A stretch of 64,000 bases of DNA from Flexivirga oryzae (GTDB taxonomy: Bacteria > Actinomycetota > Actinomycetes > Actinomycetales > Dermatophilaceae), in the NCBI RefSeq assembly GCF_014190805.1, contig NZ_JACHVQ010000003.1, positions 423,127 to 487,126 of the forward strand. The letters are read 5' to 3'. A program made the translations under genes and the position numbers. Below are positions 15,201-23,851 of this stretch, piece by piece. The notes beneath the pieces are model-generated. The model saw only the letters and a list, made by a program, of their open reading frames with translations. It did no database searches and was not told the DNA's origin. Positions within the stretch are counted from its first letter, which is position 1. Every line of letters starts with the position of its first letter.

Positions 15201-15938
15201 TCAGCGGCGCTTGCCGTGATTCTCCAGGCTGATCGCGAGGTGCTGGTTCTGGAGCTCGGGCGAGTTGCCGAACTCCTCTGACGAGCATGTCAGCACCTCC
15301 CGCCCTGAGTCGAGTACGCAGACCCGCTGGGTCGCACCCAGGACGAAATTGAGGTTCTGCTCGGCGATGAGGATCGTCATACCCGACCGTGACAACTCGA
15401 TGACGCTCTGCTGCAGGGATTCCACGATGATGGGGGCGAGTCCTTCGGCCGGTTCGTCGAGCAGCAACACCTTCGGCCGGCCGACAACCGCGCGCGCGAT
15501 CGCCACCGCCTGCTGCTCGCCGCCACTGAGTTGGACCCCCTTGCGTGGCAGCAGCTTCTCGACGAGAGGCACCGCGGCGACGGCCTCGTCGACCGCCTCC
15601 TTGGCCGGGCCGCTGCGCTCGCGGCTGGCGAGCAGGAGGTTCTCCCGGACGGTGAGCGTGGTGTAGATCCGGCGGTCGTCCGGCACCCAGCCGATGCCCT
15701 TGCGGGCCACCTGATCGGCGCGCATGCCGCCGATCTCCTCGCCGAAGTAGCGGATCGAGCCCTTCCGGCGTACCCCGCTGCCGAGGATCCCGCGCAGCGT
15801 GGTGGTCTTGCCGGCGCCGTTGCGGCCGAGGATGCCGACGGCTTCGCCGGCTCCGACCGTGAGCGAGAGGCCGAAGACCGCAGTCGCCGAGCCGTAGGTG
15901 AGCGTGACGTCGTCGAGAACCAGTGCGTCAGTGGACAT
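15201..15938 (-). CDS. livF: branched-chain-type ABC transporter ATP-binding protein (LivF)
   Basis: A 245-residue ATPase. Walker A is GRNGAGKTTTLRGILGSG, the signature is VQLSGGEQQAVAIARAVVGR, and Walker B is KVLLLDEPAEGLAP. WVPDDRRIYTTLTVRENL is the typical LivF Q-loop surrounding. It is the last gene of a five-gene operon (substrate-binding protein, LivH, LivM, LivG, LivF) of the hydrophobic amino acid transporter family (HAAT). The start overlaps the LivG stop by one base. The last residues are atypical (LENHGKRR), with no sign of damage. Confidence 0.9.
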   Translation of the reverse strand: MSTDALVLDDVTLTYGSATAVFGLSLTVGAGEAVGILGRNGAGKTTTLRGILGSGVRRKGSIRYFGEEIGGMRADQVARKGIGWVPDDRRIYTTLTVRENLLLASRERSGPAKEAVDEAVAAVPLVEKLLPRKGVQLSGGEQQAVAIARAVVGRPKVLLLDEPAEGLAPIIVESLQQSVIELSRSGMTILIAEQNLNFVLGATQRVCVLDSGREVLTCSSEEFGNSPELQNQHLAISLENHGKRR

Positions 15939-16684
15939 CAGGAGGCTCCCAGATAGGTGGTGCGGGCGAGTTCATGACCGGCGACCTCTTCCGGGGTGCC
16001 GTCCAGCAGGATCTGCCCCTGGCCCATGAGCAGGATGCGGTGTGCGAGCGCGAAGACGACCGACATGTCGTGGGCGGTCAGGATCAGGCACAGGTCGGGG
16101 CTGCGGGTCATCACGTCCTTGAGGACGTCGACGGTGACGACGCAGTCCTCATCCGTCATACCCGCGGTCGGCTCGTCGAGCAGCAGCACGCGCGGGTCCT
16201 GCGCCAGTGACATCGCCAGTTCGAGCCGTTTGCGGTCACCCTGCGGCAGGGTGCCGGCCGTGCGGCCGAGCAGGTTGTCCAGCCGGGTGACCTCGGCGAG
16301 TTCGTGGATGTATGACGGGACGGTGCGCGGCAGGAACGTGCGCCACGGCCGCCACCACTGGCCCTGTCCGGCCTGGTAGGACAGCAACAGGTTCTCCAAC
16401 ACCGACAGTGAGGAGAACTGCCGGGCGACCTGGAAGGTGCGGGCGATGCCTGCGCGGGCCCGGCGGTCGGCGTCCCACTTGGTGATGTCGTGGCCGTCGA
16501 ACTCGATGCTGCCGGCAGTTGCCCGGTGTTCTCCGGCGAGAGTGCCGAAGAACGTCGTCTTGCCGGCGCCGTTCGGTCCGATGAGGGCGGTCACCTGGCC
16601 GGAGTCGAATGCCGCGGTGGCGTCGACCAACGCGGGAACCCCGTTGTAGGCCTTGGACATACCGTGGGTTTCGAGCAATGTCAT
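15938..16684 (-). CDS. livG: branched-chain-type ABC transporter ATP-binding protein (LivG)
   Basis: A 248-residue ATPase. Walker A is IGPNGAGKTTFFGTLAGEH, the LivG-type TFQVARQFSSLSVLENLL follows, and the signature region LPQGDRKRLELAMSLAQDPR replaces the classical LSGGQ, as often in LivG. Walker B is VLLLDEPTAGM. ATG 16684 is chosen because it overlaps the LivM stop as ATGA (16681-16684); the open frame continues upstream but that part lies inside livM. It pairs with LivF to power LivH/LivM. Confidence 0.9.
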   Translation of the reverse strand: MTLLETHGMSKAYNGVPALVDATAAFDSGQVTALIGPNGAGKTTFFGTLAGEHRATAGSIEFDGHDITKWDADRRARAGIARTFQVARQFSSLSVLENLLLSYQAGQGQWWRPWRTFLPRTVPSYIHELAEVTRLDNLLGRTAGTLPQGDRKRLELAMSLAQDPRVLLLDEPTAGMTDEDCVVTVDVLKDVMTRSPDLCLILTAHDMSVVFALAHRILLMGQGQILLDGTPEEVAGHELARTTYLGAS

Positions 16685-17748
16685 GACGCGCTCCTTGCCG
16701 TGGTCACTCGTTGCTTGAGCAGCCGGACACCGCGCTCGACCAGTCCCATGATGCCGCCGCGCACCAGCACGACGACCACGAGGAGCAGCAGGCCGATCCA
16801 GATGGTCGAGGTGTTCGATCCCTGGAAGAGGCGGGTGGTCAGGTAGGTGTAGACCAACGCCCCGACGAACGGCCCCCACATGTTGGAGGTCCCGCCGATG
16901 AAGACCATGAAGATCACGCTGCCCGACATGACGGTGCTGACGAGGCCGGGGGCGGCGCCGGTCTGCTGCTGGGAGTAGAGCACTCCCGCGATGCCGCCGA
17001 CGAAGCCGGAGATCATGAAGGCTGCCGTGCGGGCGACCCGCACCGACGTTCCCAGCGCTGCCGCCTTGACCGGGTCGTCCCGGACGGCGGTGAAGGTCTT
17101 GCCCAGTTGCGAGCGGTGGATCCCGTAGAGGACCAGTGCGAACACGGCCGCCACACCTGCGGAGTACCACCAGAAGTTCTTCTGATCGAACAGATTCATC
17201 CCGAACAGCGGTTGCGCGGTGATGCCGAAGATGCCGTCGTCACCGTGGAACACGTCGCGGAAGGTGAAGAGCAACTGGTGCAGCACCTCGCCGAGGACCA
17301 GGGTCAGCATGGCGAACTGGATCCCGCTGCTGTTCCCGGCCAGTATCGCCACGACGAGCGCGAGGAGCATCGCGACGAAGGCACCGATGAGGATGACGAT
17401 CAGCGGATTGAGCTGATGGTCCTTCAACATCGCTGCCGTGTACGCACCCGTGCCGAAGAAGGCCGCCTGGCCGAACGAGCCGAGTCCGACCCAGCCGAAC
17501 AGCACCAGCGCGCTCAGCGCGAACAGTCCGTAGATGACCGCGGTGGTGGCCAGCGCCAGATTGGAACCGGTCAGCAGCGACGGCACCAGCACGATCAGCA
17601 CGATCGCGAGCACGGCGTGGGGCACCAGCCGGTTGCGTCCGGCGCGTGCCCACCAGGCAGATGCTCCGCTGGAAGGGGCGAGGCCCTCGGCGGCCGGGCT
17701 CGACGGGTTGTCCTCGTCGACCCTGGTCTTGACGTTTCCCTCGTTCAT
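16681..17748 (-). CDS. livM: branched-chain-type ABC transporter permease (LivM)
   Basis: A 355-residue membrane protein with a polar N-terminal tail of about 35 residues, then 9-10 hydrophobic helices. The BPD_transp_2 signature region is present (GWVGLGSFGQAAFFGTGAYT). The EAA-like loop reads SQLGKTFTAVRDDPVKAAAL, which contacts the ATPases. The C-terminus has FMVFIGGTSNMWGPFVGA. ATGA overlaps couple it to LivH upstream (17745-17748) and to LivG downstream. Confidence 0.9.
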   Translation of the reverse strand: MNEGNVKTRVDEDNPSSPAAEGLAPSSGASAWWARAGRNRLVPHAVLAIVLIVLVPSLLTGSNLALATTAVIYGLFALSALVLFGWVGLGSFGQAAFFGTGAYTAAMLKDHQLNPLIVILIGAFVAMLLALVVAILAGNSSGIQFAMLTLVLGEVLHQLLFTFRDVFHGDDGIFGITAQPLFGMNLFDQKNFWWYSAGVAAVFALVLYGIHRSQLGKTFTAVRDDPVKAAALGTSVRVARTAAFMISGFVGGIAGVLYSQQQTGAAPGLVSTVMSGSVIFMVFIGGTSNMWGPFVGALVYTYLTTRLFQGSNTSTIWIGLLLLVVVVLVRGGIMGLVERGVRLLKQRVTTARSAS

Positions 17749-18650
17749 GCGGAGACCTCCGGTTGCGGAGCGCGGCGCGGCCGGAACGCGATGGCCAGGC
17801 CTTGCGGGCGCAGCATCAGCACGATGGCCATGGCGACGTAGAAGCCGTAGCCGGACAGCGACGGCGCGTAGGTGGCGAGGATGCTCTCGAGCAACCCGAG
17901 CAACAGGGACGCACCGAACGCGCCGCCGATGGAGCCGAAGCCACCGAGGATGATGACGGCGAAGCTCTGCAGCACGAACAGCTGATCCAGGCCCGGCGCG
18001 ATCGAATACTGCGGTGAGGCAAGGCCTCCCGCCATACCGGCGAGCAGGCCTCCGGCGGCGAACACGCCGATCGCGACCCAGCGCACCCGGATGCCGAGAG
18101 CCTCCGCCATGACCGGGTCACCGGCCACGGCGGTGGCCTGCTTGCCGAACGAGGTCTGGTTGAGCAGCGCCCACAACCCGGCCGCGAGCAGCAGACCCAT
18201 GATGATCATGAAGACGTCGTTCTGCGCCAGGACGACGCCGCCGAAGCTCCACGAGCCGGCGAGCAGCGGTGGTGCCGGCTGGGTCTTGGCTGCCGCACCC
18301 CAGATCTGCACGGCGCCGCCGGCGATGATCAGGGAGAGCGCGTATGACGCCAGCAGCGACAACATGTGCTCGGAGGGGTCCAGCCAGCGGAAGATGATCT
18401 CCTCACAGGCCGCGGAGAAGATCGCCACCACGATGCCGGCGAGGATCACCGCCCCGATGAAGGCCCAGAAACCGTGCACCTGCCCGCGCAGCGCGCTGGT
18501 GGCGACATACGCACCGACCATGAAGAAGCCGCCATGGGCGAAGTTGATCACGCGCATCACCCCGTAGATCAGGGTGAGGCCGCTGGCTGCCAGGAACAGC
18601 GGCATGGCGAGCGCCAGCCCGCTGACGATTGCGTTGAGTAGTTCGACCAT
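17745..18650 (-). CDS. livH: branched-chain-type ABC transporter permease (LivH)
   Basis: A 301-residue membrane protein with about eight helices. The N-terminal GLALAMPLFLAASGLTLIYG and VMRVINFAHGGFFMVGAY motifs are typical of LivH. The cytoplasmic coupling loop is SFGKQATAVAGDPVMAEALG, and VIILGGFGSIGGAFGAS lies near the end. The gene starts 12 bp after the substrate-binding protein stop. With LivM it makes the membrane channel; substrates in this family range from Leu/Ile/Val to urea, amides and aromatic or aliphatic acids. Confidence 0.9.
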   Translation of the reverse strand: MVELLNAIVSGLALAMPLFLAASGLTLIYGVMRVINFAHGGFFMVGAYVATSALRGQVHGFWAFIGAVILAGIVVAIFSAACEEIIFRWLDPSEHMLSLLASYALSLIIAGGAVQIWGAAAKTQPAPPLLAGSWSFGGVVLAQNDVFMIIMGLLLAAGLWALLNQTSFGKQATAVAGDPVMAEALGIRVRWVAIGVFAAGGLLAGMAGGLASPQYSIAPGLDQLFVLQSFAVIILGGFGSIGGAFGASLLLGLLESILATYAPSLSGYGFYVAMAIVLMLRPQGLAIAFRPRRAPQPEVSA

Positions 18651-18662
18651 GGCGGCTCGGCC

Positions 18663-19958
18663 TCACTGACCCTTGTTGATGCTGTTGGTGGTGCTGTTCG
18701 AGCCGTCCTTGTAGGAGGCGTCCTTCGGCTGGACGATGACCGTCCGCAGGATCTTGATGCCGTCGGGTGACGACGGGTCACCCTGCAGCTTGCTCAGCAC
18801 GGCGTTGTTGTTGGCCTGGTGCGTCGTCGCGTCGATCGTGGTGGTTCCCTGGGTGGACTTGAAGGTCAACCCGGCGAGGGCGTCGGAGACCTTCTGCGGA
18901 TCCGTGGAACCGGCCTTCTTGATGGCCGCGGCGTACGCCATGACCGCGTTGAACGACTCTGCGGCGTTCGCGCCCGGCATGTGACCGTACGCCTTCTTGA
19001 AGTCCTTGACGAAGGCGTTGTTGGTCGGGTTGTCGTAGGCGGCCCACACGTAGTCGTACTGGTTCCACACCGTCGGGAACTTGCCCTTGAGCGCGGTGAA
19101 GACGTCCCACGGGTCGCCGGTCGTCCAGATCATCTTGTACTTCGACAGGAAGTTGAAGCTGCTCGCCTGCTGCAGGAAGGAGCCGGTGCCGACGCCGTAG
19201 GTGCCGAGGAACAGGCCACGGCCGGTCGGGTCGCTCTCGACCGCCGTGGCGAGCTTGGAGACGTAGGGCCGGAAGTTCTGCGAGGTGAGCGGGATGAACA
19301 CGTTCGAGCCGAGCTTGGGGCTGCCGGGCAGTGAACTCAGGTTGGCCTTGAAGGTGGCCGACTGCTCGTGGCCGTAGGAGTAGTCGTAACCGAAGTAGTC
19401 CCAGGTCTTGGTGCCCGGCGCCAGCTCGTTCATGATCTTCGGGATGCTCTTGTCGACCGGCTGGTCCCCTGCGGACCGCAGGCCGGTCCGGTACACCCGG
19501 TCCGCACCCTTCTGGCCCGGGCCGCCGGTCAGGTCGCCGCTCACGCAGGTCGGCGCGACGTAGACGCTGCCGCTGGACGCGATGAGGCTCTTCACGGCGA
19601 GGCACTCGGTGCTGGTGTAGGCGCCCATGATCAGCTTGTGGCCCGCGCTGGCCAGGTCCCGGGTGGCCTGGGAGGTCTTGGTCGCGTCGGAGCCGTCGTC
19701 CCGGATGTCCAGCGAGATCTTCTGGCCGTTGACCCCGCCGCTCGCGTTGATCTGCTTGACCGCGATCTTGGCGCCATCGGACATGTCGACACCGGCCTGG
19801 GCGAAGGTGCCCGTCAGCGGGGCGAGCATGCCCAGCGTGATCTTGCCGCTGGAGTCTCCGGAGCTACCGGACCCGCCCGAGCTGGAGCCGCACGCGGCCG
19901 TGAGGCCGGTGACGAGGACTGTTGCCGTCACAGTGGCCAGAACGTTCGTCCGTCGCAT
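18663..19958 (-). CDS. ABC transporter substrate-binding lipoprotein (HAAT family)
   Basis: A 431-residue lipoprotein. MRRTNVLATVTATVLVTG is the signal peptide and GLTAACGSS the lipobox, so Cys23 should be lipidated and the protein anchored outside the membrane. A Gly/Ser linker follows, then a type I periplasmic-binding fold: KITLGMLAPLTGTFAQAGVD, LIMGAYTSTECLAV and NAAESFNAVMAYAAAIKKAG. I chose ATG 19958 because the signal peptide starts there. It is first in the liv-type operon, and two operator copies sit upstream (20127 and 20172). Given its neighbours the ligand is more likely the acid or precursor degraded by the island than an amino acid (inference). Confidence 0.9.
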   Translation of the reverse strand: MRRTNVLATVTATVLVTGLTAACGSSSGGSGSSGDSSGKITLGMLAPLTGTFAQAGVDMSDGAKIAVKQINASGGVNGQKISLDIRDDGSDATKTSQATRDLASAGHKLIMGAYTSTECLAVKSLIASSGSVYVAPTCVSGDLTGGPGQKGADRVYRTGLRSAGDQPVDKSIPKIMNELAPGTKTWDYFGYDYSYGHEQSATFKANLSSLPGSPKLGSNVFIPLTSQNFRPYVSKLATAVESDPTGRGLFLGTYGVGTGSFLQQASSFNFLSKYKMIWTTGDPWDVFTALKGKFPTVWNQYDYVWAAYDNPTNNAFVKDFKKAYGHMPGANAAESFNAVMAYAAAIKKAGSTDPQKVSDALAGLTFKSTQGTTTIDATTHQANNNAVLSKLQGDPSSPDGIKILRTVIVQPKDASYKDGSNSTTNSINKGQ

Positions 19959-20126
19959 GGTGTGACCTTCCTGATGTTCTTCTCGCCGGCCGAAAGTGCC
20001 GAGCGGAGGGCATGTTGAGTTGGAGGCGTTGCGGCACACGAACTGCCGCGGTGTGAGTAATTGCCCGGCCGGACTACCGACCGTGGGCGGGAGTGACGCG
20101 TTTCACGTCGTTGCCGTGGATCAACC

Positions 20127-20142
20127 ATGACGCGTGTGTCAT
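20127..20142. promoter_or_regulatory. TGACACGCGTGTCA-type operator, site 1 (before the liv operon)
   Basis: ATGACGCGTGTGTCAT is an imperfect 16-bp palindrome. It is followed by GTTTCGTCAAG, the third half-site seen at three other copies. It lies about 170 bp upstream of the substrate-binding lipoprotein. On the minus strand it falls between TTGACG (20147-20152) and CATGGT (20124-20129), 17 bp apart, so it may sit in the promoter spacer. Confidence 0.6.
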
Positions 20143-20171
20143 GTTTCGTCAAGGGGTTTCGCACAAAATTT

Positions 20172-20187
20172 ATGACACGGGTATCAG
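20172..20187. promoter_or_regulatory. TGACACGCGTGTCA-type operator, degenerate site 2
   Basis: TGACACGGGTATCA (20173-20186) matches the perfect palindrome at 12 of 14 positions and is centred 45 bp from site 1, about four helical turns. It lacks the third half-site. It may be a weaker accessory site. The rest of 19959-20265 shows no gene. Confidence 0.45.
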
Positions 20188-20265
20188 ATCAATGTGTCTG
20201 CTGTGAGAGAAATCTGAAAATCGTTGCGGTTGCACGAGTTCAACCACATAGGGCAACTACGGAAC

Positions 20266-20300
20266 GGCGGCCGGCCGGAGCAGTTTTCCGACCGGCCGCC
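20266..20300 (-). terminator. hairpin downstream of the aldehyde dehydrogenase gene
   Basis: A 13-bp GC-rich stem (20266-20278 with 20288-20300, one mismatch) with a 9-nt loop starts 24 nt beyond the stop of the minus-strand dehydrogenase gene. The U-tract is poor, as is usual in actinobacteria. It separates that operon from the liv operon promoter region. Confidence 0.6.
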
Positions 20301-20324
20301 AGACCGTCCCGCCGAGCCCGTCGA

Positions 20325-21779
20325 TCAGCGAAGGCCACCGATGACGAGCAACTTCAGCTCGGTGTAGTCGTCGATGCCGTGAGCGGATCCCTCACGCCCC
20401 GAACCGGACTCCTTGACCCCGCCGAACGGCGCGACCGGTGTCGCGATGGCGACGTCGTTCACGCCGATCATGCCGAACTCCAGGGCCTCGCCGACCCGCC
20501 AGCCGCGTCGGTAGTCCTCCGTGAAGACGTATGCCGAGAGCCCGTACGGCGTCGCATTGGCGTTCGCCACGACCTCGTCCTCGGTCGTGAACGGGTAGAT
20601 CGAGGCGACGGGTCCGAAGATCTCCGTGCACGCGATGTCGGCCGTTGCGGGGGCGTTCGTGACGATGGTGGGGGAGAAGAAGCGGCCGCCGGCAGCTGCC
20701 CGGGTGCCACCCGTCTCGATGGTTGCCCCGTTCGCCGCGGCGTCCCGGAGCAACGTCTCGACCTTGGCGACCGCACGGTCATCGATGAGTGGCCCGACGT
20801 CGGTGCCGGGTTCGAGGCCGTTGCCCACCACGAGCTGCTCGGCGGCCTGCTTCAGCCGGCGGACGAACTCGTCGTGGACCGTGGCCTCGACATAGATCCG
20901 GTTGGCCGAGATGCAGGTCTGGCCGGCGTTGCGGAACTTCGCGCCCACCGCGGCTTTCACCGCGAGGTCCAGATCGGCATCGGCGAACACGATGAACGGT
21001 GCATTGCCGCCCAGCTCCATCGTGACCCGCTTGACCGTGTCGGCGCTCTGCCGGCTCAGCAGCTTGCCGACGGCTGTCGAGCCCGTGAAGGACAGCTTGC
21101 GGACCGTCGGGTTGGAGGTTATCTCCTCACCGATGGGTGCCGGCTGTCCGGTGACGATGTTGAGCACACCTGCCGGCAGACCGGCCTGCTCGGCGATGCT
21201 GCCGAACGCCAAGGCCGAAAACGGTGTCAATTCAGCGGGTTTCACCACCACGGTGCAGCCCGCCGCCAGCGCCGGCGCGATCTTGCGCATGATCATCGAG
21301 CTCGGGAAGTTCCACGGCGTGATCGCAGCGACGACGCCGATCGGCTGGCGCAGCACCATCAACCGCCGGCCGTGCGCGTCCGGCGCGAGGATCTCACCGT
21401 TGACCCGGCGGGCCTCCTCCGCGTAGTACTCCAGGAAGGTCGCGCCGCTGATCACCTCGGCCCGTGCCTCCGCGAGCGGCTTTCCCTGCTCCCGGGTGAG
21501 CAGTTCGGCCAGCTCGTCCGCGCGAGCGGTCATGGCGTCATACATCCGCATCAGGAAGGTGGCCCGCTCCTTCGCGGTGAGGGCCGACCAGGCGGGTAGG
21601 GCATCCGCCGCGGCGCGGATCGCCGCACGGCACTCGTCGCGGCCCATGTCCGGCACCGTGCCGACGAGTTCGCCGGTTGCCGGATCGGTGACGTCGATGC
21701 GTGCACCCGAGTCGGCGTCGCGCCACGCTCCGCCGATGAATGCCTTGCCCTCGATCAGGGCGGCTTCGGTAACTGACAT
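20325..21779 (-). CDS. aldehyde dehydrogenase (succinate-semialdehyde dehydrogenase type)
   Basis: A 484-residue ALDH. AITPWNFPSSMIMRKIAPAL is the cofactor-binding Asn region and FTGSTAVGKLLSRQSADTVK the NAD(P) loop. VTMELGGNAPFIVF carries the catalytic Glu and FRNAGQTCISANRIYVE the catalytic Cys. The pattern is closest to GabD/glutarate-semialdehyde dehydrogenases. It oxidises an aldehyde to the acid. ATG 21779 fits the family start (EGKAFIGGAWRDAD); the frame is open further but without conserved sequence. It is the last gene of an operon with the acyl-CoA ligase, enoyl-CoA hydratase and phosphotriesterase-like genes, 18-44 bp apart. A second ALDH is at 32811-34202. Confidence 0.9.
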   Translation of the reverse strand: MSVTEAALIEGKAFIGGAWRDADSGARIDVTDPATGELVGTVPDMGRDECRAAIRAAADALPAWSALTAKERATFLMRMYDAMTARADELAELLTREQGKPLAEARAEVISGATFLEYYAEEARRVNGEILAPDAHGRRLMVLRQPIGVVAAITPWNFPSSMIMRKIAPALAAGCTVVVKPAELTPFSALAFGSIAEQAGLPAGVLNIVTGQPAPIGEEITSNPTVRKLSFTGSTAVGKLLSRQSADTVKRVTMELGGNAPFIVFADADLDLAVKAAVGAKFRNAGQTCISANRIYVEATVHDEFVRRLKQAAEQLVVGNGLEPGTDVGPLIDDRAVAKVETLLRDAAANGATIETGGTRAAAGGRFFSPTIVTNAPATADIACTEIFGPVASIYPFTTEDEVVANANATPYGLSAYVFTEDYRRGWRVGEALEFGMIGVNDVAIATPVAPFGGVKESGSGREGSAHGIDDYTELKLLVIGGLR

Positions 21780-21796
21780 CTCGGTGTCTCCTCTGC

Positions 21797-23824
21797 TCAG
21801 GGTGCGACGGTGACGACGGCGTCGGCGGCCCAGCAGTCGTCGACGCCGACGATGAGCGGGTTGATCTCGACGGTCTGGTACTTCTCGAACGAGTCGTCGC
21901 AGAATGCCGTGCACACGGACTCGACGACCGAGACGGCCCTGGGATGGTCGACGACGCCGACGGCGGCGAGCAGTCGCTCGGCCTCGCCGGCGGCCAGCGG
22001 GAGGCGTCGAGTGGTCGAACGGTTCGCGATCTCGGTCGCCGATCCACCCAGACCGACGACCACGTAGCGGCCGAGCACCGGGTCGGTGTTCAGCCCGACC
22101 AGGATCTCCCGGCCGAAGACCATCTCCTCGACCAGACAGCCTTCCACCTGATCCGCGGAAAGCCCTGCCTGGACGACGTTCTCGGTGATCTGTGCGATAG
22201 CTGCAGGCAGTCCCGCGTGCCCGGCAACGCCGAGGAGCACCCCGCCGATCTTCGCCTTGTGGCTCACCGGAGCGATGACCTTGACCGCGAACGGCGGCTT
22301 GAGCCCTGCGGTCGCTTCCGCCGGGTCCTCACCGGCGGCGACGCGTGCCCCACCCACGACAGGAACGCCGGCGGCGGTGACGAGCTCACGCGAGTCGGCT
22401 TCGCTCAGCACACCCGCCTCGGGGGCCGCGGTGGCGGACGACGACTTCTCGCGCGCCGGTGCCGGGAAGAGTTTGCCGAGGGCGGCGAACGTCAGGTGCA
22501 GGTTGTCAAGGACGGCGACGTGCGGATGCTCCTCCCGGTACCTGCGGGTGAAGTCGGTGTCCGGCACGGGAGCCATCGCGGTGATGATCAGCGGCATCTC
22601 GTGCTCGGTCGACAGGCGCGCGAGGTCGCCCCAGTTCCAGGTGTGCACCGACTCGTGGACGGTCTCGGAGGGGAACTGCACGCTCCACGGCATGAGGACC
22701 AGCCCGGTGTTGGGGTCGGAGAAGACGCAGCCGTTGACGCTCTCGTCGCCCTCACGTCGTTTGACACCGATCACATCGAGCGGGTTGTCGATCAGCGAAC
22801 CCGGCCCGGCCAGCGCGCGGATCCGCTCGATCGTGGTGTCGGCGAAGGTCGTCAGTTTCACGCCGTACCGATCGGACAGGTCGCTGCTGAGCGCAGCCGC
22901 GCCACCGGAGCCACCGAGCACGGAGACCGCGCGGTCCCGGCCCTCCTTGACGCCCAGCAGCACCAGCGTGGCAAGGCGCACGAACTCGTCGACGCCGTCG
23001 GCGCGCAGCACCCCGTGCTCGCGCAGCAGCTCGGAGAAGACCGAGTCCGTGCCGGCGATGCTCGCGGTGTGGGACATGACGGCCTTCTGGCCGCGTTCGG
23101 ACACGCCGGACTTGAGCACGATGATCTGCTTGCCGAGCTCCCGCGCCGTGCGGAACGCAGCCGCGAGACGCTCGACCTGGTCGCCGCGCACGCCCTCGAT
23201 GTAGGCGCAGACGACCTTGGTGGTGTCCCGCTGCAGCGCGATCTGCAGCGCCTCGGGGACGGCGTTGACCGCGCCGTTGCCCGTCGACACGCAGAAGTCG
23301 AGACCGAGGCCCTCCTGTGCGGCCGCCGCGACGAACGCCGACAGCAGCGCGCCGCTTTGCGAGACGATCGAGACGGGGCCGGCCTTCGACTCCAGCCAGA
23401 TCGGCTCCGCGACGGCGCAGATCTTGTCCGCGAAGTCGGCGAAACCGACGCAGTTGGGACCCCAGAGCCGGGTCTGGGTTCCGCTGACGATGTCGATGAG
23501 CTCCTGCTGCAGCTGCGCGCCGGTCTCATCACCTCGTTCGACGAATCCGTCGGTGACACAGACGATGTCACGGGTCCCGGCTGCGGTGAGTGTGCGCACC
23601 GCCTCGACCGCTGCCTCGCGTCGGATGGCGATGATCGCGGCGCGCGGGGTGCCGGGGAGAGCGGAGACGTCGGGCACGGTCGCGAGCCCTTGGATCTCCG
23701 CGTGATTGGGCGTCACGGGAACGACGTGCAGGTCGGGGTTGAGGGTGGTCAGGTTGTGAATGGCGCACGTTGTCCAGAAGTTGCGCGGCGAGGCACCGAC
23801 GACGGCGATGAGCTGGCGGTCCAT
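21797..23824 (-). CDS. ADP-forming acyl-CoA synthetase (acetate-CoA ligase family)
   Basis: A 675-residue fusion of alpha and beta parts. An N-terminal CoA-binding Rossmann domain (AVVGASPRNFWTTCAIHNL) is followed by succinyl-CoA-ligase-like flavodoxin domains. AVMSHTASIAGTDSVFSELL contains the likely phospho-His. The C-terminal third is an ATP-grasp domain (FAVKVIAPVSHKAKIGGVLL, then VEGCLVEEMVFGREILVGL). These enzymes activate acids with ATP and CoA to acyl-CoA, ADP and Pi. In this operon it would activate the acid made by the neighbouring aldehyde dehydrogenase for beta-oxidation. The domain arrangement matches single-chain bacterial homologues, some of which act on ferulate or pimelate. 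The true substrate is unknown. Confidence 0.88.
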   Translation of the reverse strand: MDRQLIAVVGASPRNFWTTCAIHNLTTLNPDLHVVPVTPNHAEIQGLATVPDVSALPGTPRAAIIAIRREAAVEAVRTLTAAGTRDIVCVTDGFVERGDETGAQLQQELIDIVSGTQTRLWGPNCVGFADFADKICAVAEPIWLESKAGPVSIVSQSGALLSAFVAAAAQEGLGLDFCVSTGNGAVNAVPEALQIALQRDTTKVVCAYIEGVRGDQVERLAAAFRTARELGKQIIVLKSGVSERGQKAVMSHTASIAGTDSVFSELLREHGVLRADGVDEFVRLATLVLLGVKEGRDRAVSVLGGSGGAAALSSDLSDRYGVKLTTFADTTIERIRALAGPGSLIDNPLDVIGVKRREGDESVNGCVFSDPNTGLVLMPWSVQFPSETVHESVHTWNWGDLARLSTEHEMPLIITAMAPVPDTDFTRRYREEHPHVAVLDNLHLTFAALGKLFPAPAREKSSSATAAPEAGVLSEADSRELVTAAGVPVVGGARVAAGEDPAEATAGLKPPFAVKVIAPVSHKAKIGGVLLGVAGHAGLPAAIAQITENVVQAGLSADQVEGCLVEEMVFGREILVGLNTDPVLGRYVVVGLGGSATEIANRSTTRRLPLAAGEAERLLAAVGVVDHPRAVSVVESVCTAFCDDSFEKYQTVEINPLIVGVDDCWAADAVVTVAP

Positions 23825-23851
23825 GGTGGTGGTGTTCTCCTTGGTGGGTGG

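Noticed and set aside
13448..15232. Long plus-strand frame (594 codons) across the Nudix and TetR genes
   Set aside because: Antisense shadow. The minus-strand products have clear Nudix and TetR motifs and good ribosome-binding sites.
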